This document shows positions 26,899 through 37,045 of a stretch of 64,000 nt of DNA, in pieces. Numbering within the stretch: the stretch's first letter is position 1; every line of letters starts with the position of its first letter. The DNA comes from Rhodothermales bacterium (GTDB taxonomy: Bacteria; Bacteroidota; Rhodothermia; Rhodothermales; Bin80). The stretch spans positions 1,933,246-1,997,245 of the forward strand of contig CATQHT010000003.1 of NCBI GenBank assembly GCA_958296045.1, in the 5' to 3' direction. A program made the position numbers and the translations under genes. The notes beneath the pieces are model-generated. The model ran no database searches. It was not told the DNA's origin and saw nothing but the letters and a program-made list of their open reading frames with translations.

Positions 26899-27236
26899 TC
26901 GAAGGGTCCTGTTACCCGGCGCCTCAGGGGCCTTGAATACAAGCACTGATTCTGCGCAGCCACGCGCAGCACCGCCTTGCAGAGCGTTCGCAGGCTGAAC
27001 GTGCTCTGCTTCTTACGTTGGTCGCAGGGCACCATACTCGGTGCAAGCTGACGCCATTCTCATCCATATGGCTGCGAAAGTCGTGGCATAGAGGGGCAGC
27101 GCCTCCGTACGGTTCCGACTCAGCTATTGGCTGCCGGTTGATTTGCGCTGCAGGCCACGATGGCACCAGGTAACGATTGATGCCTTGCGCTTGGCGCGAC
27201 TCCTCTCGTCTTCTCTTGGGCACGGATCCAAGGTGG
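26899..27236. other. Unassigned stretch with degenerate reading frames
   Basis: About 340 bp lie between the choice-of-anchor-B gene and the IS256-type remnant. Minus-strand frames contain short plausible protein pieces but no domain I can name. It is probably eroded insertion-sequence DNA. No clear terminator is visible after 26898. Confidence 0.4.
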
Positions 27237-27835
27237 TCAGACCTCTGGAGGTGGGCCAACATTAGCGGGAAGAGGGCTAGAAGTGGATTTTCGGGTCTGG
27301 TAGCCGGGTCCTGCCTTCATAAGCGCCATTCGGAGCTTGAGCAGGTGTTGGGGATTGGGGATGGTTTTCAGTTTGAGCTCTGCATACATGAGCGCCAGCG
27401 CCATCCAGCGGTGTACCTGTGCCGAGTTGTTCCAACTGCAAACATTGCGTATCAATCTGCCGAGGGTACTATTGAGATTCTCAATACAGTTGGTGGTGCG
27501 CAGGCTTTGGCCGAGCTCTTTGGCTATTGCGAGCCTTTGGGTCGTGAGCGTGTCCTCCATGCCTTCCTCCAGACTCTTCATGGCCTTGAGTTGGTTGGAG
27601 GCTTCCAGGTCGTCCTTGATCGATAGGAGCTCCGCCTTAACGTCTCTGTAGTCTGGAATTTGATAGGCTTTCTGCAGGCGCGCCCGATATACGAGCTTAT
27701 CTTCTTTGCTCATGTGGGCCACGACGTTTTCCCGCTTGTGCCAAAAGCAGCGCTGCACCTGCACGAAGCCGCCGAAGACCTCTTTGATAGCGGCGTGGGG
27801 CCCTTTGGCGCCATCGAAGTCGTCAGATTAGGTCG
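27237..27835 (-). pseudogene. IS256-type (mutator) transposase, C-terminal remnant
   Basis: The minus strand encodes the second half of a Transposase_mut protein. D-G-A-K-G-P-H-A-A-I-K-E-V-F-G is followed, after a stop at the front, by V-Q-V-Q-R-C-F-W-H-K-R-E-N-V-V (the R-C-x-x-H-K signature). Then come E-L-G-Q-S-L-R-T-T-N-C-I-E-N-L-N-S (the region with the last catalytic Glu) and R-N-V-C-S-W-N-N-S. The first half, with the first two catalytic Asp residues, is missing. Upstream minus-strand sequence to 28080 is broken by several stops. This is a dead fragment. Confidence 0.75.
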
Positions 27836-28178
27836 CGATATGGGTAACGGGCAGGGCTAGAAAGTCAAACGGAGCCTCTCAGCCAGGCCGGGGAGGGCTA
27901 GCGAACCGTCGCCCCCAGGGCAATCCCGCCTCAGAGATAAGGTCTTAATGAGCTTGGAATCGATGCGCAAACACCAGGAAGATCGCCGCCTGGCATGCCT
28001 TGCAACCATGGATCCAGAGCAGCGATCTGTCTGTCCCTCCGCCGTGTCAAGATACTGTAAAATAGCGCGAAGCACATGTTGAGCATGTATGTCACTTTCA
28101 GCGTTTAATTCCTAGTTTTGCAGGGTGCCCGCGGCGCTACCGTTTCGGTGGCGATGCACAGGGAGACGACACTGCTCC
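27836..28178. other. Degenerate region upstream of amidohydrolase
   Basis: About 340 bp lie between the transposase remnant and the amidohydrolase start. All frames are interrupted on the minus strand and none resembles a known domain. The promoter of the downstream gene must lie in the final part. The A/T-richer patch near 28085-28120 is the most likely place, without identifiable boxes. Confidence 0.35.
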
Positions 28179-29948
28179 ATGCTCACCACCGCCATGATTG
28201 CTTATCCTGCTTCTCGCTTATTGCTGGTTGCCTTGCTGCTACCTGCAGCGGCCCCTGAGCTCCTCAATGCCCAGGACCGCGCCAACACCGCTGCGTTTGA
28301 CATAGTGATCCGCGGCGGCATGATCTATGACGGATCTGGAGAAACACCATACCTTGGCGATGTGGCCATCAGCGCAGACACCATTGCTGCTATCGGTGAA
28401 GTGGAGGGCCAAGGTGCGCAAGAGATTGATGCGACAGGGCTGGCGGTAGCCCCAGGCTTCATCAACATGCTTAGCTGGGCTAACGAGTCGCTCATCATTG
28501 ACGGCTCGTCGCAAAGCGACCTGTACCAGGGTGTGACGCTGGAAGTCTTTGGCGAAGGCTGGTCAATGGGGCCGCTCAATGCCGCAATGAAAGAGAATGA
28601 GCTGCGCGGCTTCGCTGACTATGTGGGCGGCCTGGACGAAGCAGCTCGACTGTTGGGGCCGATGCCGGGCGATTCTATTGCGTTGCCATGGACCTCGTTG
28701 GGCGAATACCTGGAGTTTATGGAGGCGAGAGGTGTCGCTCCCAATGTAGCCTCGTTTGTGGGAGCGACTACCGTGCGGATCCACGAGATAGGTCACGTCT
28801 ACCGGGCTGCCACACCTGAAGAACTCTCGCGCATGCAGGAACTGGTACGAGAGGCCATGCGCGAAGGCGCGCTGGGGGTGGGCTCTTCTCTCATCTATGC
28901 ACCTGCCTTCTATGCGGACACCGCGGAGCTTGCAGCCTTGGCAAGCGCAGCAGCGGAATACGACGGCATGTACATCTCGCATATCCGCAGCGAGGGATGG
29001 CAGCTGGTCGAAGCAGTCGACGAACTGATCACTATTGCGCGGACAACCGGCATTCGAGCCCAAATCTATCACCTGAAGGCCTCTGGGCGTACGAACTGGC
29101 ACAAGCTTGACACCGTCATTGCCCATGTGGAAGCCGCGCAGAATGAAGGACTACACATCACGGCCGACATCTATCCCTATGTAGCCAGCTCTACGGGCCT
29201 CAATGCCGCGATGCCGCTTTGGGTGCAAGAAGGAGGCTTTGGCGCATGGCGCAACCGGATGATGGACCCTGCCGTGGCCCAACGCCTAGAGCAGGAGATG
29301 ATGGCGGCCTCGGACACCTCAGAAAGCCGCCTAGTGCTGGCTGGCCCAGAGAATGTGATGCTGGTGGGATTTCGTACAGACAGCCTGCGCCAATACATCG
29401 GTCAGCGACTTTCAGATATCGCAGCCCGTCGGGGTGTGACGCCCGCGCGCGCGGCCATCGACCTGGTAATTGCGGACAGCAGCCGCGTGGACGCCGTCTA
29501 CTTCATGATGTCCGAAGATAACGTAAAAAAGAAGCTGGCGCTGCCGTGGGTCAGTATCGACTCAGACGCTGCATCCATCGCACCAGAAGGTCTGTTCCTC
29601 AACAGCAACCCTCACCCTCGGGCCTATGGTGCCTTTGCCCGAGTGCTGGGCAAGTATGCGCGCGAGGAGCAGGTGCTGTCGCTGCAAGAAGCGATCCGGC
29701 GTATGACGCACCTGCCAGCCACGAACCTCAAACTAGAGCGCCGCGGCGCGCTGCGTGCCGGCTACTATGCGGACATTGCCATCTTTGACGCGGACACCAT
29801 CATTGATAACGCGACATTTGAAGCTCCGCACCAACTGGCGACAGGCATGGTGCATGTGCTGGTCAACGGCACCCCGGCACTTTTCAATGGTGAGCTGACA
29901 GGTGCACGGTCCGGGCGCTTCGTGCGCGGACCAGGGTGGAACCGATAG
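28179..29948 (+). CDS. Exported amidohydrolase, N-acyl-D-amino-acid deacylase-like
   Basis: This protein of about 589 residues starts at ATG 28179, with an alternative at 28194. A signal peptide ends near N-A-Q. The amidohydrolase core shows V-I-R-G-G-M-I-Y-D-G-S-G, A-P-G-F-I-N, I-S-H-I-R-S-E-G, Y-H-L-K-A-S-G and S-I-D-S-D-A. This order of metal and substrate sites is that of D-aminoacylases. The strand-1 H-x-H expected after P-G-F-I-D is replaced by N-M-L-S-W-A, so the bimetal site cannot be canonical. Some D-aminoacylase relatives share this change. Likely role: periplasmic hydrolysis of N-acyl amino acids or peptidoglycan fragments. It is monocistronic. Confidence 0.8.
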   Translation: MLTTAMIAYPASRLLLVALLLPAAAPELLNAQDRANTAAFDIVIRGGMIYDGSGETPYLGDVAISADTIAAIGEVEGQGAQEIDATGLAVAPGFINMLSWANESLIIDGSSQSDLYQGVTLEVFGEGWSMGPLNAAMKENELRGFADYVGGLDEAARLLGPMPGDSIALPWTSLGEYLEFMEARGVAPNVASFVGATTVRIHEIGHVYRAATPEELSRMQELVREAMREGALGVGSSLIYAPAFYADTAELAALASAAAEYDGMYISHIRSEGWQLVEAVDELITIARTTGIRAQIYHLKASGRTNWHKLDTVIAHVEAAQNEGLHITADIYPYVASSTGLNAAMPLWVQEGGFGAWRNRMMDPAVAQRLEQEMMAASDTSESRLVLAGPENVMLVGFRTDSLRQYIGQRLSDIAARRGVTPARAAIDLVIADSSRVDAVYFMMSEDNVKKKLALPWVSIDSDAASIAPEGLFLNSNPHPRAYGAFARVLGKYAREEQVLSLQEAIRRMTHLPATNLKLERRGALRAGYYADIAIFDADTIIDNATFEAPHQLATGMVHVLVNGTPALFNGELTGARSGRFVRGPGWNR

Positions 29949-30175
29949 CTCCAGGGCATGCACTGGCCGGTGCTCACACCACGATGATAAGGCGGCCAGC
30001 AGCAGAGGAACCGAATCGCCACGCCACGGCAAGGGCCAGAAACCCAAGTCCTGACCTTACCCCTAAGGCTCCTTCATGACCGCGGCCCCTCACGACACCT
30101 CCCGGTCAGACGACAAGCACATGGACGGAATCGCTCGTGAAGACCACACCTTTTGTGGGCTGCTATATTGCGCTT

Positions 30176-30194
30176 GTTAATGGAATACATTAAC
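30176..30194. promoter_or_regulatory. Inverted repeat upstream of lytic transglycosylase, candidate operator
   Basis: GTTAATG, a 5-bp centre, then CATTAAC form a perfect 7-bp dyad. It sits 50 bp before the GTG start at 30245, in an AT-rich patch of the 296-bp gap 29949-30244. The arms and spacing fit a dimeric regulator site better than a terminator, as no T-run follows. The rest of the gap shows no gene. Confidence 0.45.
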
Positions 30195-30244
30195 TTAACA
30201 GGTATGGGTGTATCAACCAAGCCCGGGATAGGGCGGAGGTACGT

Positions 30245-32824
30245 GTGACGAAGACGCTATTGATGGTGGCAGCAGGGGTGCTAGCGGCGCTCCCCGCCTG
30301 GTCCCAGCAGACACAGCAATGGTGGGAGCGACCGGATCTCCCCATTCCCGTGGAGGAGCTGGCGCAATGGGACAGGTACGTCCAGAATCAGGAATTGGGA
30401 TCCTTGGCCACAAGGCTGACCAATGAGCAACTGGTGCGCAGATTCAGCCTGTTGTACGGGAAGCAGGCCTACCTGCTCGGAATTCGGGCGCATGGCAAGA
30501 CGGACTCGGGCAAGCAGATTCTGCGCGATGCGTTTGAAGAGCTGGAACGCCTGTCCGATCAGCGACGCATCGTAGATAACCAACGTTTTCGCGAACTCTA
30601 TCGCACCATCATCACCGAGCACGATTACTACCACGGCCGGTTCCTGGAGAATGAGTTCAGGAGCCTTTTGGCGCTACGCGAAGTGATCTTTGAGTCCGAT
30701 GATTACATGGAGGCGCTGGACACAAATGTGCAGAACCAGGAGTTTGGGTCGTCAGACCATGCGTTGACCGACAATCAATTGCTAAGGAGGCTCAGCCAGC
30801 TGTACCGACACCAGGCCGGCCTACTCTGGGCTTTTGCGGAAGGCAGCACGGACTCTGGCGCACAGACGCTGCGCAGTGCGTTTGTTGGGCTGGAAAGCCT
30901 GTTAAGTCAGCCGGGCATCGCTGAAGACCGGCGCGTTCGCGAATTCTATCGATCCATTATCACCGAGCACGACAACTACTTCGGCCAGGTTTTGGCGAAT
31001 GAGTACGGCAACGTCTCGGCGTTGCACAGGGAGATCTTTGGGGTGCAAGACGTCATCGCAGCACAGCGACCGCTTGGGTCCCCAAAGACCGTGGCGCCAC
31101 CTGTCCGCCCGACAATCCCGATGGAGGAAAACCAGTCTGTAGCAAAGTTGCGCAACTGGTTTCTGGAGTACAGAAGGGAAGAGCTGATGCGATGGATGCG
31201 CCGGGCCGAGACCTATTTTCCCATGATCGAGCAGATCCTAGAAGAGGAAGGACTGCCCGATGAGCTCAAATACCTGGCGGTCATTGAGAGTGGCCTCAAC
31301 CCCCGGGCACGCAGCAAGTGGCGTGCCGTGGGGATGTGGCAATTTATGAGCGCGACCGGGCGCGCGTACGGGCTGCGGTCAGACAACTGGCACGATGACC
31401 GGATGGACCCCGTGCTGGCGACGCGTGCAGCAGCTAGGCATCTGAGCGATCTGTACTACAAGCAGTACGGACAAGACTGGCTTGTGGCTCTGGCTGGATA
31501 CAACTGCAGCCCCCGGTGCATCAACCGGGCCATCCGTGCCAATGGAGGGCGTCGTGACTACTGGTCCATGCGGCGCCACCTTCCAACTGAAACGCAAAGC
31601 TATATTCCCAGCTTTATCGCTGCAGCACAGATAATGTCCAACCCGTCGGAATTTGGGTTTCCTTCAAACGTATTCAGTTCGGAGGTTGCGAACGATGGGG
31701 TACAGGTCTTAAGGTCGGAGGCTACAGTCGCTGAGTTTTCAGGCATCGGACAGGCGTACGCATACGATGAGGTTCCCGTCACCGGCATGCTGACCATCAA
31801 GGACATCGCCCAGATGGTGGGTACAACCGAAGACGTGATTCGACACCTCAACCCCGCGCTGGTTCGCGATCACCTGCCCCCCGCGCGCTATGCCCTTCGC
31901 CTCCCAGTAGGCACCGCTTCCCGCTTTGTGACAGCGTTTGATAACCTGCCCAAAGATGCGGTGCGGAGCATATCCCGATACACCATAAAAAGAGGTGACA
32001 ACCCGAGCAGAATCGCGTCCCGGTACGGAATATCCCCCCGTGCGCTGATGGCTGCTAACGGCAAGAGGGTGAACGCTACGATCTATCCGGGGCAGACCCT
32101 GATCGTGCCCGAGACCCAACAAGGCGGAACCGCCACCGTGGATTCTGACGCTATCTTAGCAGTCAATTGGGGCCAACATGTGCGTCAGCCGATCGTGCTG
32201 GACTATACCCCCACGCCGGTCCGCCTGACAGACCCCACGCCGGTCCGCTTGACCAGTACCACTTCCACTCAACAGACGACCGCTTCGAGGACTAACGAGA
32301 CGTCGACCCAGCGCGCTCCCGTACGACATGTGATACGCCGCGGAGATACCCTTACCAAACTCGCTAAGAAATATGGTACCACCATCTTACAGATTCGGCA
32401 AGAAAACGGTCTTCGAAGCAACACTATCCGACGCGGCCGGATATTGCGCATCACCCCGGGTCATGAGGTCTCCTCTATTGAGCGAGCGACTGCCTCCAGC
32501 GCAGCCAGCACGTCGACCCAGCGCCCGACGATACGGCACCTTGTGCGCCGCGGAGATAACCTAAGTAAACTCGCGAGCAAATATGGCACCACCGTTTCAA
32601 AGATCCGACAAGAAAACGGCCTTCGAAGCAACCAGATCAACCGTGGCAGCACGTTGCGCATCACTCTGGGGCAGAGCAAGACGATCAATCACGTTGTGCA
32701 GCGCGGCGAGAATCTGACAATAATTGCACGGAAATACGGGACGACCGTGACCCGACTACGGTCCACCAATAACCTGCGCGGCTCCAGGATCTACCCAGGT
32801 CAGCAGCTGGCGATTCTTAGGTAA
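30245..32824 (+). CDS. LysM-containing lytic transglycosylase, MltD-like
   Basis: This 859-residue exported protein starts at GTG 30245 with a signal peptide to about residue 21. Residues 40-155 and 158-265 are two copies of a helical repeat (Y-V-Q-N-Q-E-L-G-S / N-V-Q-N-Q-E-F-G-S, then I-I-T-E-H-D-Y-Y / I-I-T-E-H-D-N-Y) that I do not recognise. The SLT domain (about 325-450) has catalytic E348 in A-V-I-E-S-G-L-N-P, with G-M-W-Q-F-M and L-A-G-Y-N-C-S. One degenerate and four clear LysM modules follow at about 513, 578, 693, 762 and 813. It cleaves peptidoglycan to anhydro-muropeptides during wall remodelling. The duplicated N-terminal module is unusual for MltD. Confidence 0.9.
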   Translation: MTKTLLMVAAGVLAALPAWSQQTQQWWERPDLPIPVEELAQWDRYVQNQELGSLATRLTNEQLVRRFSLLYGKQAYLLGIRAHGKTDSGKQILRDAFEELERLSDQRRIVDNQRFRELYRTIITEHDYYHGRFLENEFRSLLALREVIFESDDYMEALDTNVQNQEFGSSDHALTDNQLLRRLSQLYRHQAGLLWAFAEGSTDSGAQTLRSAFVGLESLLSQPGIAEDRRVREFYRSIITEHDNYFGQVLANEYGNVSALHREIFGVQDVIAAQRPLGSPKTVAPPVRPTIPMEENQSVAKLRNWFLEYRREELMRWMRRAETYFPMIEQILEEEGLPDELKYLAVIESGLNPRARSKWRAVGMWQFMSATGRAYGLRSDNWHDDRMDPVLATRAAARHLSDLYYKQYGQDWLVALAGYNCSPRCINRAIRANGGRRDYWSMRRHLPTETQSYIPSFIAAAQIMSNPSEFGFPSNVFSSEVANDGVQVLRSEATVAEFSGIGQAYAYDEVPVTGMLTIKDIAQMVGTTEDVIRHLNPALVRDHLPPARYALRLPVGTASRFVTAFDNLPKDAVRSISRYTIKRGDNPSRIASRYGISPRALMAANGKRVNATIYPGQTLIVPETQQGGTATVDSDAILAVNWGQHVRQPIVLDYTPTPVRLTDPTPVRLTSTTSTQQTTASRTNETSTQRAPVRHVIRRGDTLTKLAKKYGTTILQIRQENGLRSNTIRRGRILRITPGHEVSSIERATASSAASTSTQRPTIRHLVRRGDNLSKLASKYGTTVSKIRQENGLRSNQINRGSTLRITLGQSKTINHVVQRGENLTIIARKYGTTVTRLRSTNNLRGSRIYPGQQLAILR

Positions 32825-32985
32825 CAGCGCTCCGTCCCGCTTGGGCTCAGCAGCTTCCGAATGTCAGAATTCGCTGCCGCTGGATATGCTCACAGGGACC
32901 ACGATATCCGCTGCCACGTAACCAAAACCTGGACTTACGGCCGCGCAGCCAAGGCCCCATGGCCCCGTGGCGGATGTGCTTGATG

Positions 32986-34236
32986 TCACACGTACAAGAG
33001 CGCCAGAAACACGACGAAGCCACCCACCAAGAGCGCACCCGGAAGAGGCGTGATGCGCCGCGTCCGTAAGACCGGGACCACCGCAAGCGTGAACAATACG
33101 GAGCACGCGATAGAAAGCCCGGCCTCCATAGTGTAGCCGGTAACCAGCGGAGAAACGACGCCGCAGACGCCCATAGCCAGGAACACATCAAAAGTGTTTG
33201 ACTGAAGTATGTGGCCAAACAGCAGCATGTGCCTGCCCCGACGAGCCACCTTGATGGCAACAACAATGTCTGGCAGTGACGTGCCCACGGCGAGCGCGGA
33301 AGCGGCAAGGACGGCATCGCCCACGCCAAGCAGCGCAGAGGTCCATTCAATAGCCTCCACGATAGCAACGCCGGAATAATAGACGACAAGAACCGTGACG
33401 GCCACGCACACCAGAAGCACTAGGCGCGGCAGCGTCATCAGAGAGGCCTCTATGGCCGCGTCAAATTCGGTGGGCTGTCCGCTGCGATGCCAACGAAGCA
33501 CCAGCCAGCCCAAGATGCCAGTGATCACCAGAAGCCCAGCCAGATAGGTCCACTGAGCCAACCGGCTGGCACGAAATATCTGCAGGTCGTCGCGCTGCAC
33601 ATCCGCGGCCAGAAAACTAAAGAACAGCAGTACCGCCACAATCGGCACGAGACGGGCCAGCACCCGCCATGCGGGCGCCCGCCTCGGGGCGGCATTCACG
33701 TAGGTGTCGGCCGCTTCCGACGGCCCATCCGCGGCCTGGGCAGGATCCGACTCGCTACGCTTGAGCTCCCACGTGATAAAGACACCGTACAGCAGCAGAA
33801 ATACGACTGCGTGCCAGAATCCGAAGTAGCCCGTCAAATAAAACACGCCGGTCAACGCCACCGAACCAACCGCAAAGGCAACAGGGATCCCCAAAAACCG
33901 CGAGACGGCCGGTGCGGCCGCAAACGAAAGCACACCTCCCGCCAAGGGTGCATGCCTTGAAACCAGCCTTACGCGACCCTCACTAGGTACCAAAACATAC
34001 AGGGCCAAAACGCCTAACCCGAATCCCGCAGCCAAGTTGGCTATGATGGTCCCGTAGATCGTAGGTACGACGAGCTGCGGCACATTCCCGAATACCGCAG
34101 CCACAGACGTGAACAGCTCCGGGAGTGACGTGCCAATGCCTACGATGAAGCTGCCGATGAAATAATCCTTCAGCGCGAGCTTCCGGCCCAACGTGGAGGC
34201 GATGCCGATCAGCAGGTCCGAAGACCTCAGGATCAC
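32986..34236 (-). CDS. Sodium/calcium exchanger family (CaCA) membrane protein
   Basis: This is an integral membrane antiporter with the two alpha repeats of the CaCA family. G-I-G-T-S-L-P-E-L-F-T-S-V-A lies in the first half. A-V-G-T-S-L-P-D-I-V-V-A followed by Q-S-N-T-F-D-V-F lies in the second. They are separated by a cytoplasmic linker rich in charged residues. The only standard start (GTG 34236) falls inside the first helix. Translation upstream in frame (L-I-P-V-L-I-L-A-A-A-I-Y) would complete that helix, and the frame stays open back to the sdhB stop at 34336. A non-standard start such as CTG between 34236 and 34335 is therefore likely. It is co-directional with and downstream of sdhCAB. 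Confidence 0.85.
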   Translation of the reverse strand: MILRSSDLLIGIASTLGRKLALKDYFIGSFIVGIGTSLPELFTSVAAVFGNVPQLVVPTIYGTIIANLAAGFGLGVLALYVLVPSEGRVRLVSRHAPLAGGVLSFAAAPAVSRFLGIPVAFAVGSVALTGVFYLTGYFGFWHAVVFLLLYGVFITWELKRSESDPAQAADGPSEAADTYVNAAPRRAPAWRVLARLVPIVAVLLFFSFLAADVQRDDLQIFRASRLAQWTYLAGLLVITGILGWLVLRWHRSGQPTEFDAAIEASLMTLPRLVLLVCVAVTVLVVYYSGVAIVEAIEWTSALLGVGDAVLAASALAVGTSLPDIVVAIKVARRGRHMLLFGHILQSNTFDVFLAMGVCGVVSPLVTGYTMEAGLSIACSVLFTLAVVPVLRTRRITPLPGALLVGGFVVFLALLYV

Positions 34237-34335
34237 GTAGATGGCAGCCGCCAGGATAAGTACGGGTATCAGAGGCTCAGTGCTGGAATGGTCCTTGGAA
34301 AGGCCAAGGGCGTAGCGCCTTCGGCCCAGCGCACG

Positions 34336-35088
34336 TCAGCGCAACGCCGCCCGCACATACGCACGGCGCATGCGTGCAATCCCCGCGATAGAGATGCCTT
34401 TGGGGCATACCGCCTCGCATTCCGCATGGTTGGAGCAGTCACCAAACCCTTCCTGGCGCATCTGGTCCACCATGGCCATCACCCGGCGATCGGCTTCCAC
34501 GTGGCCCTGCGGTAACAGGGACAGGTGTACTACCTTCGCGGCAGTAAACAGCGAGGCCGACGCGTTGGGGCACGCCGCCACGCAGGCGCCACACCCGATA
34601 CAGGCGGCGTAGTCCATTGCCTCGTCCGCAGCACGCTTGCTTATCGGCAGCGCGTTGGCGTCTGGGGCCCCTCCGGTCGTGGCGGACACATAGCCTCCGG
34701 CCGCGATAATCCGGTCAAAAGCACTGCGGTCCACCACCAGATCCTTGACAAGAGGAAACGCGCGCGCGCGAAACGGCTCCACCACGATTCGGTCACCATC
34801 GGAAAACGTGCGCACATGTAATTGGCAAACCGCGGTACGCCGCTGCGGACCATGCGCGATGCCACCCACCATCACGCCGCACGACCCGCATATGCCCTCG
34901 CGGCAGTCACTGTCAAACGCCACTGGCTCCTCATTGCGCCCGACAAGCTGCTCATTAAGCACATCGAGGAGCTCCAGAAATGACATGTGCTCGCTGGCAT
35001 CCTCAACAGTATAGTCTACCAAGCGGCCGGGGGCGTCAGGGCCCGCCTGGCGCCAGACGCTCAGATGGATAGTCATGCGCTCGGCCAT
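34336..35088 (-). CDS. sdhB: Succinate dehydrogenase iron-sulfur subunit
   Basis: This 250-residue SdhB/FrdB protein starts at ATG 35088, 22 bp after the sdhA stop. The 35310 reading would intrude into sdhA. The 2Fe-2S ligands are in [14 protein letters not shown], with a later C in A-V-C-Q-L-H. The 4Fe-4S and 3Fe-4S sites are in [13 protein letters not shown] and [14 protein letters not shown]. It passes electrons from the flavoprotein to the quinone-reducing cytochrome b. It is the last gene of sdhCAB, with the exchanger following in the same frame after the stop. Confidence 0.95.
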   Translation of the reverse strand: MAERMTIHLSVWRQAGPDAPGRLVDYTVEDASEHMSFLELLDVLNEQLVGRNEEPVAFDSDCREGICGSCGVMVGGIAHGPQRRTAVCQLHVRTFSDGDRIVVEPFRARAFPLVKDLVVDRSAFDRIIAAGGYVSATTGGAPDANALPISKRAADEAMDYAACIGCGACVAACPNASASLFTAAKVVHLSLLPQGHVEADRRVMAMVDQMRQEGFGDCSNHAECEAVCPKGISIAGIARMRRAYVRAALR

Positions 35089-35110
35089 AGTCAGAGAGGT
35101 CGGTTCCGAG

Positions 35111-37045
35111 TCATTTGTAACTCCGACGTGTGAGCTCCACCGTTTCAAAGGCCAGCGCCTCCTGGTGATGCACCGGAGTGCTGTTGCTGCCCGTATGCTC
35201 CCAGGCCGATACGTGGGCAAAGTCGCGATCGTTGCGCAGCGCTTCCCCTTCTGTAGTCTGGTATTCTTCGCGAAAATGGCCGCCGCACGACTCCTTGCGC
35301 GCCAGCGCATCGCGTGCCATCAACTCCCCCAACTCCATAAAGTCGGCCACCCTTCCTGCAAACTCGAGGTCCTTGTTGAAGGTGTTGTTCTCGCCCAGGA
35401 TGCGCACCCGCCCCCAGAACTCTTCCCGCAATGCAGCAATGCTGTCGATGGCTTCCTCAAGCCCAGCCCGGGTTCGGGCCATGCCCACATCGTTCCAGAG
35501 CAGCCTGCCGAGCTCCCGGTGGAACTCTGTTACCGTCTTATCACCCTTCACTGCAAGCAGCGCTAAGAGCCGCCCTTGGGCAGAGGATTCCGCCTCACGG
35601 AAGGCATCATGATCGACCGTGACCTGCTTATCTACGCGCGTTCCGCTCAGGTAGGCGCCGAGCGTGAAAGGAATGACAAAGTACCCGTCGGCCAGCCCCT
35701 GCATCAGCGCACTGGCACCGAGCCTGTTGGCACCATGATCTGAAAAGTTGGCCTCCCCCAGCACGAATAGCCCATTAATGGTGCTCTGTAGCTCATAGTC
35801 CACCCAGAGCCCTCCCATCGTGTAATGCACGGCCGGGTAGATGCGCATTGGCACCTCATAAGGATTCTCGCCAGTGATGCGCTCGTACATCTCGAACAGA
35901 TTGCCGTAGCGCTCGCGGATGGCCTGTTGGCCAAGTCGCCCGATCGCGTCGGCAAAGTCCAGGTACACCGCCAGACGCGTGTCTCCGACGCCCCGCCCAG
36001 CATCACATTCTTTCTTGGCGGCCCGGGACGCCACATCGCGCGGCACGAGGTTGCCGAAGCTGGGATACCGCCGCTCCAGGTAGTAGTCGCGATCCTCTTC
36101 GGGGATACGATGCGGTGCGCGCCTGTCCTGCGAGTCTTTCGGCACCCATACGCGCCCGTCGTTGCGCAGACTTTCGCTCATCAGGGTGAGCTTGGACTGA
36201 TAGCTGCCCGACACCGGAATGCACGTGGGATGAATCTGCGTGAAGCACGGATTGGCGAAGTACGCGCCGCGCCGGTAGCACCGCCAGGCGGCGGTCACAT
36301 TGGAATTCTTAGCATTCGTCGACAGATAATACGCGTTGCCGTAGCCGCCGGTAGAAAGCAGTACCGCGTCTCCGAGGTGCCGCTCAAGTTGGCCAGTCAC
36401 CAAGTTGCGCGTAATCACGCCGCGCGCATGGCCGTCCACCACCACGAGGTCAAGCATTTCGCGGCGGGGAAGCATTGTGACCTGACCTGCGGCTATCTGA
36501 TGGCTCAATGCCTGGTAGGCGCCCAAAAGCAGCTGCTGACCCGTCTGGCCTCGCGCATAGAAAGTACGCGACACCTGCGCTCCCCCGAATGACCGATTAG
36601 CCAGAAGGCCTCCGTACTCGCGGGCGAACGGCACACCCTGCGCTACAGCCTGGTCGATAATGTTGCCGGATACCTGAGCCAAGCGGTAGACGTTCGCCTC
36701 GCGCGAACGGTAGTCTCCGCCTTTGATGGTGTCATAATATAGGCGCCAGATCGTATCACCGTCGTTGGGATAGTTCTTGGCCGCATTGATGCCGCCTTGG
36801 GCCGCGATAGAGTGTGCGCGCCGCGCGGAGTCCTGGATGCAGAAGCTCTTGACCTGGTACCCCAGTGCGCCGAGGGTGGCAGCCGCCGAGCCACCAGCCA
36901 GGCCTGTTCCGATCACCAGGATGGTGCGCTTGCGCTTATTGGCGGGGCTGACCAGCCCCACGGTGTCTTTGTAGGCGTCCCACTTGTCCTGCAGCCGGCC
37001 GGCGGGGACTTTGGCATCAAGGGTGCTGCGCGCCGATTGCTGCAT
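35111..37045 (-). CDS. sdhA: Succinate dehydrogenase flavoprotein subunit
   Basis: This 644-residue FAD-binding catalytic subunit starts at ATG 37045, overlapping the sdhC TGA by one base; a TTG one codon upstream is ignored. The dinucleotide-binding motif is [21 protein letters not shown] carries the His that binds FAD covalently in this family. The substrate site is around H-P-T-C-I-P, and [10 protein letters not shown] lies near the end of the FAD domain. It oxidises succinate to fumarate at the cytoplasmic face of the inner membrane. Length and order (C-A-B) are those of Bacteroidota-type complexes. Confidence 0.96.
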   Translation of the reverse strand: MQQSARSTLDAKVPAGRLQDKWDAYKDTVGLVSPANKRKRTILVIGTGLAGGSAAATLGALGYQVKSFCIQDSARRAHSIAAQGGINAAKNYPNDGDTIWRLYYDTIKGGDYRSREANVYRLAQVSGNIIDQAVAQGVPFAREYGGLLANRSFGGAQVSRTFYARGQTGQQLLLGAYQALSHQIAAGQVTMLPRREMLDLVVVDGHARGVITRNLVTGQLERHLGDAVLLSTGGYGNAYYLSTNAKNSNVTAAWRCYRRGAYFANPCFTQIHPTCIPVSGSYQSKLTLMSESLRNDGRVWVPKDSQDRRAPHRIPEEDRDYYLERRYPSFGNLVPRDVASRAAKKECDAGRGVGDTRLAVYLDFADAIGRLGQQAIRERYGNLFEMYERITGENPYEVPMRIYPAVHYTMGGLWVDYELQSTINGLFVLGEANFSDHGANRLGASALMQGLADGYFVIPFTLGAYLSGTRVDKQVTVDHDAFREAESSAQGRLLALLAVKGDKTVTEFHRELGRLLWNDVGMARTRAGLEEAIDSIAALREEFWGRVRILGENNTFNKDLEFAGRVADFMELGELMARDALARKESCGGHFREEYQTTEGEALRNDRDFAHVSAWEHTGSNSTPVHHQEALAFETVELTRRSYK

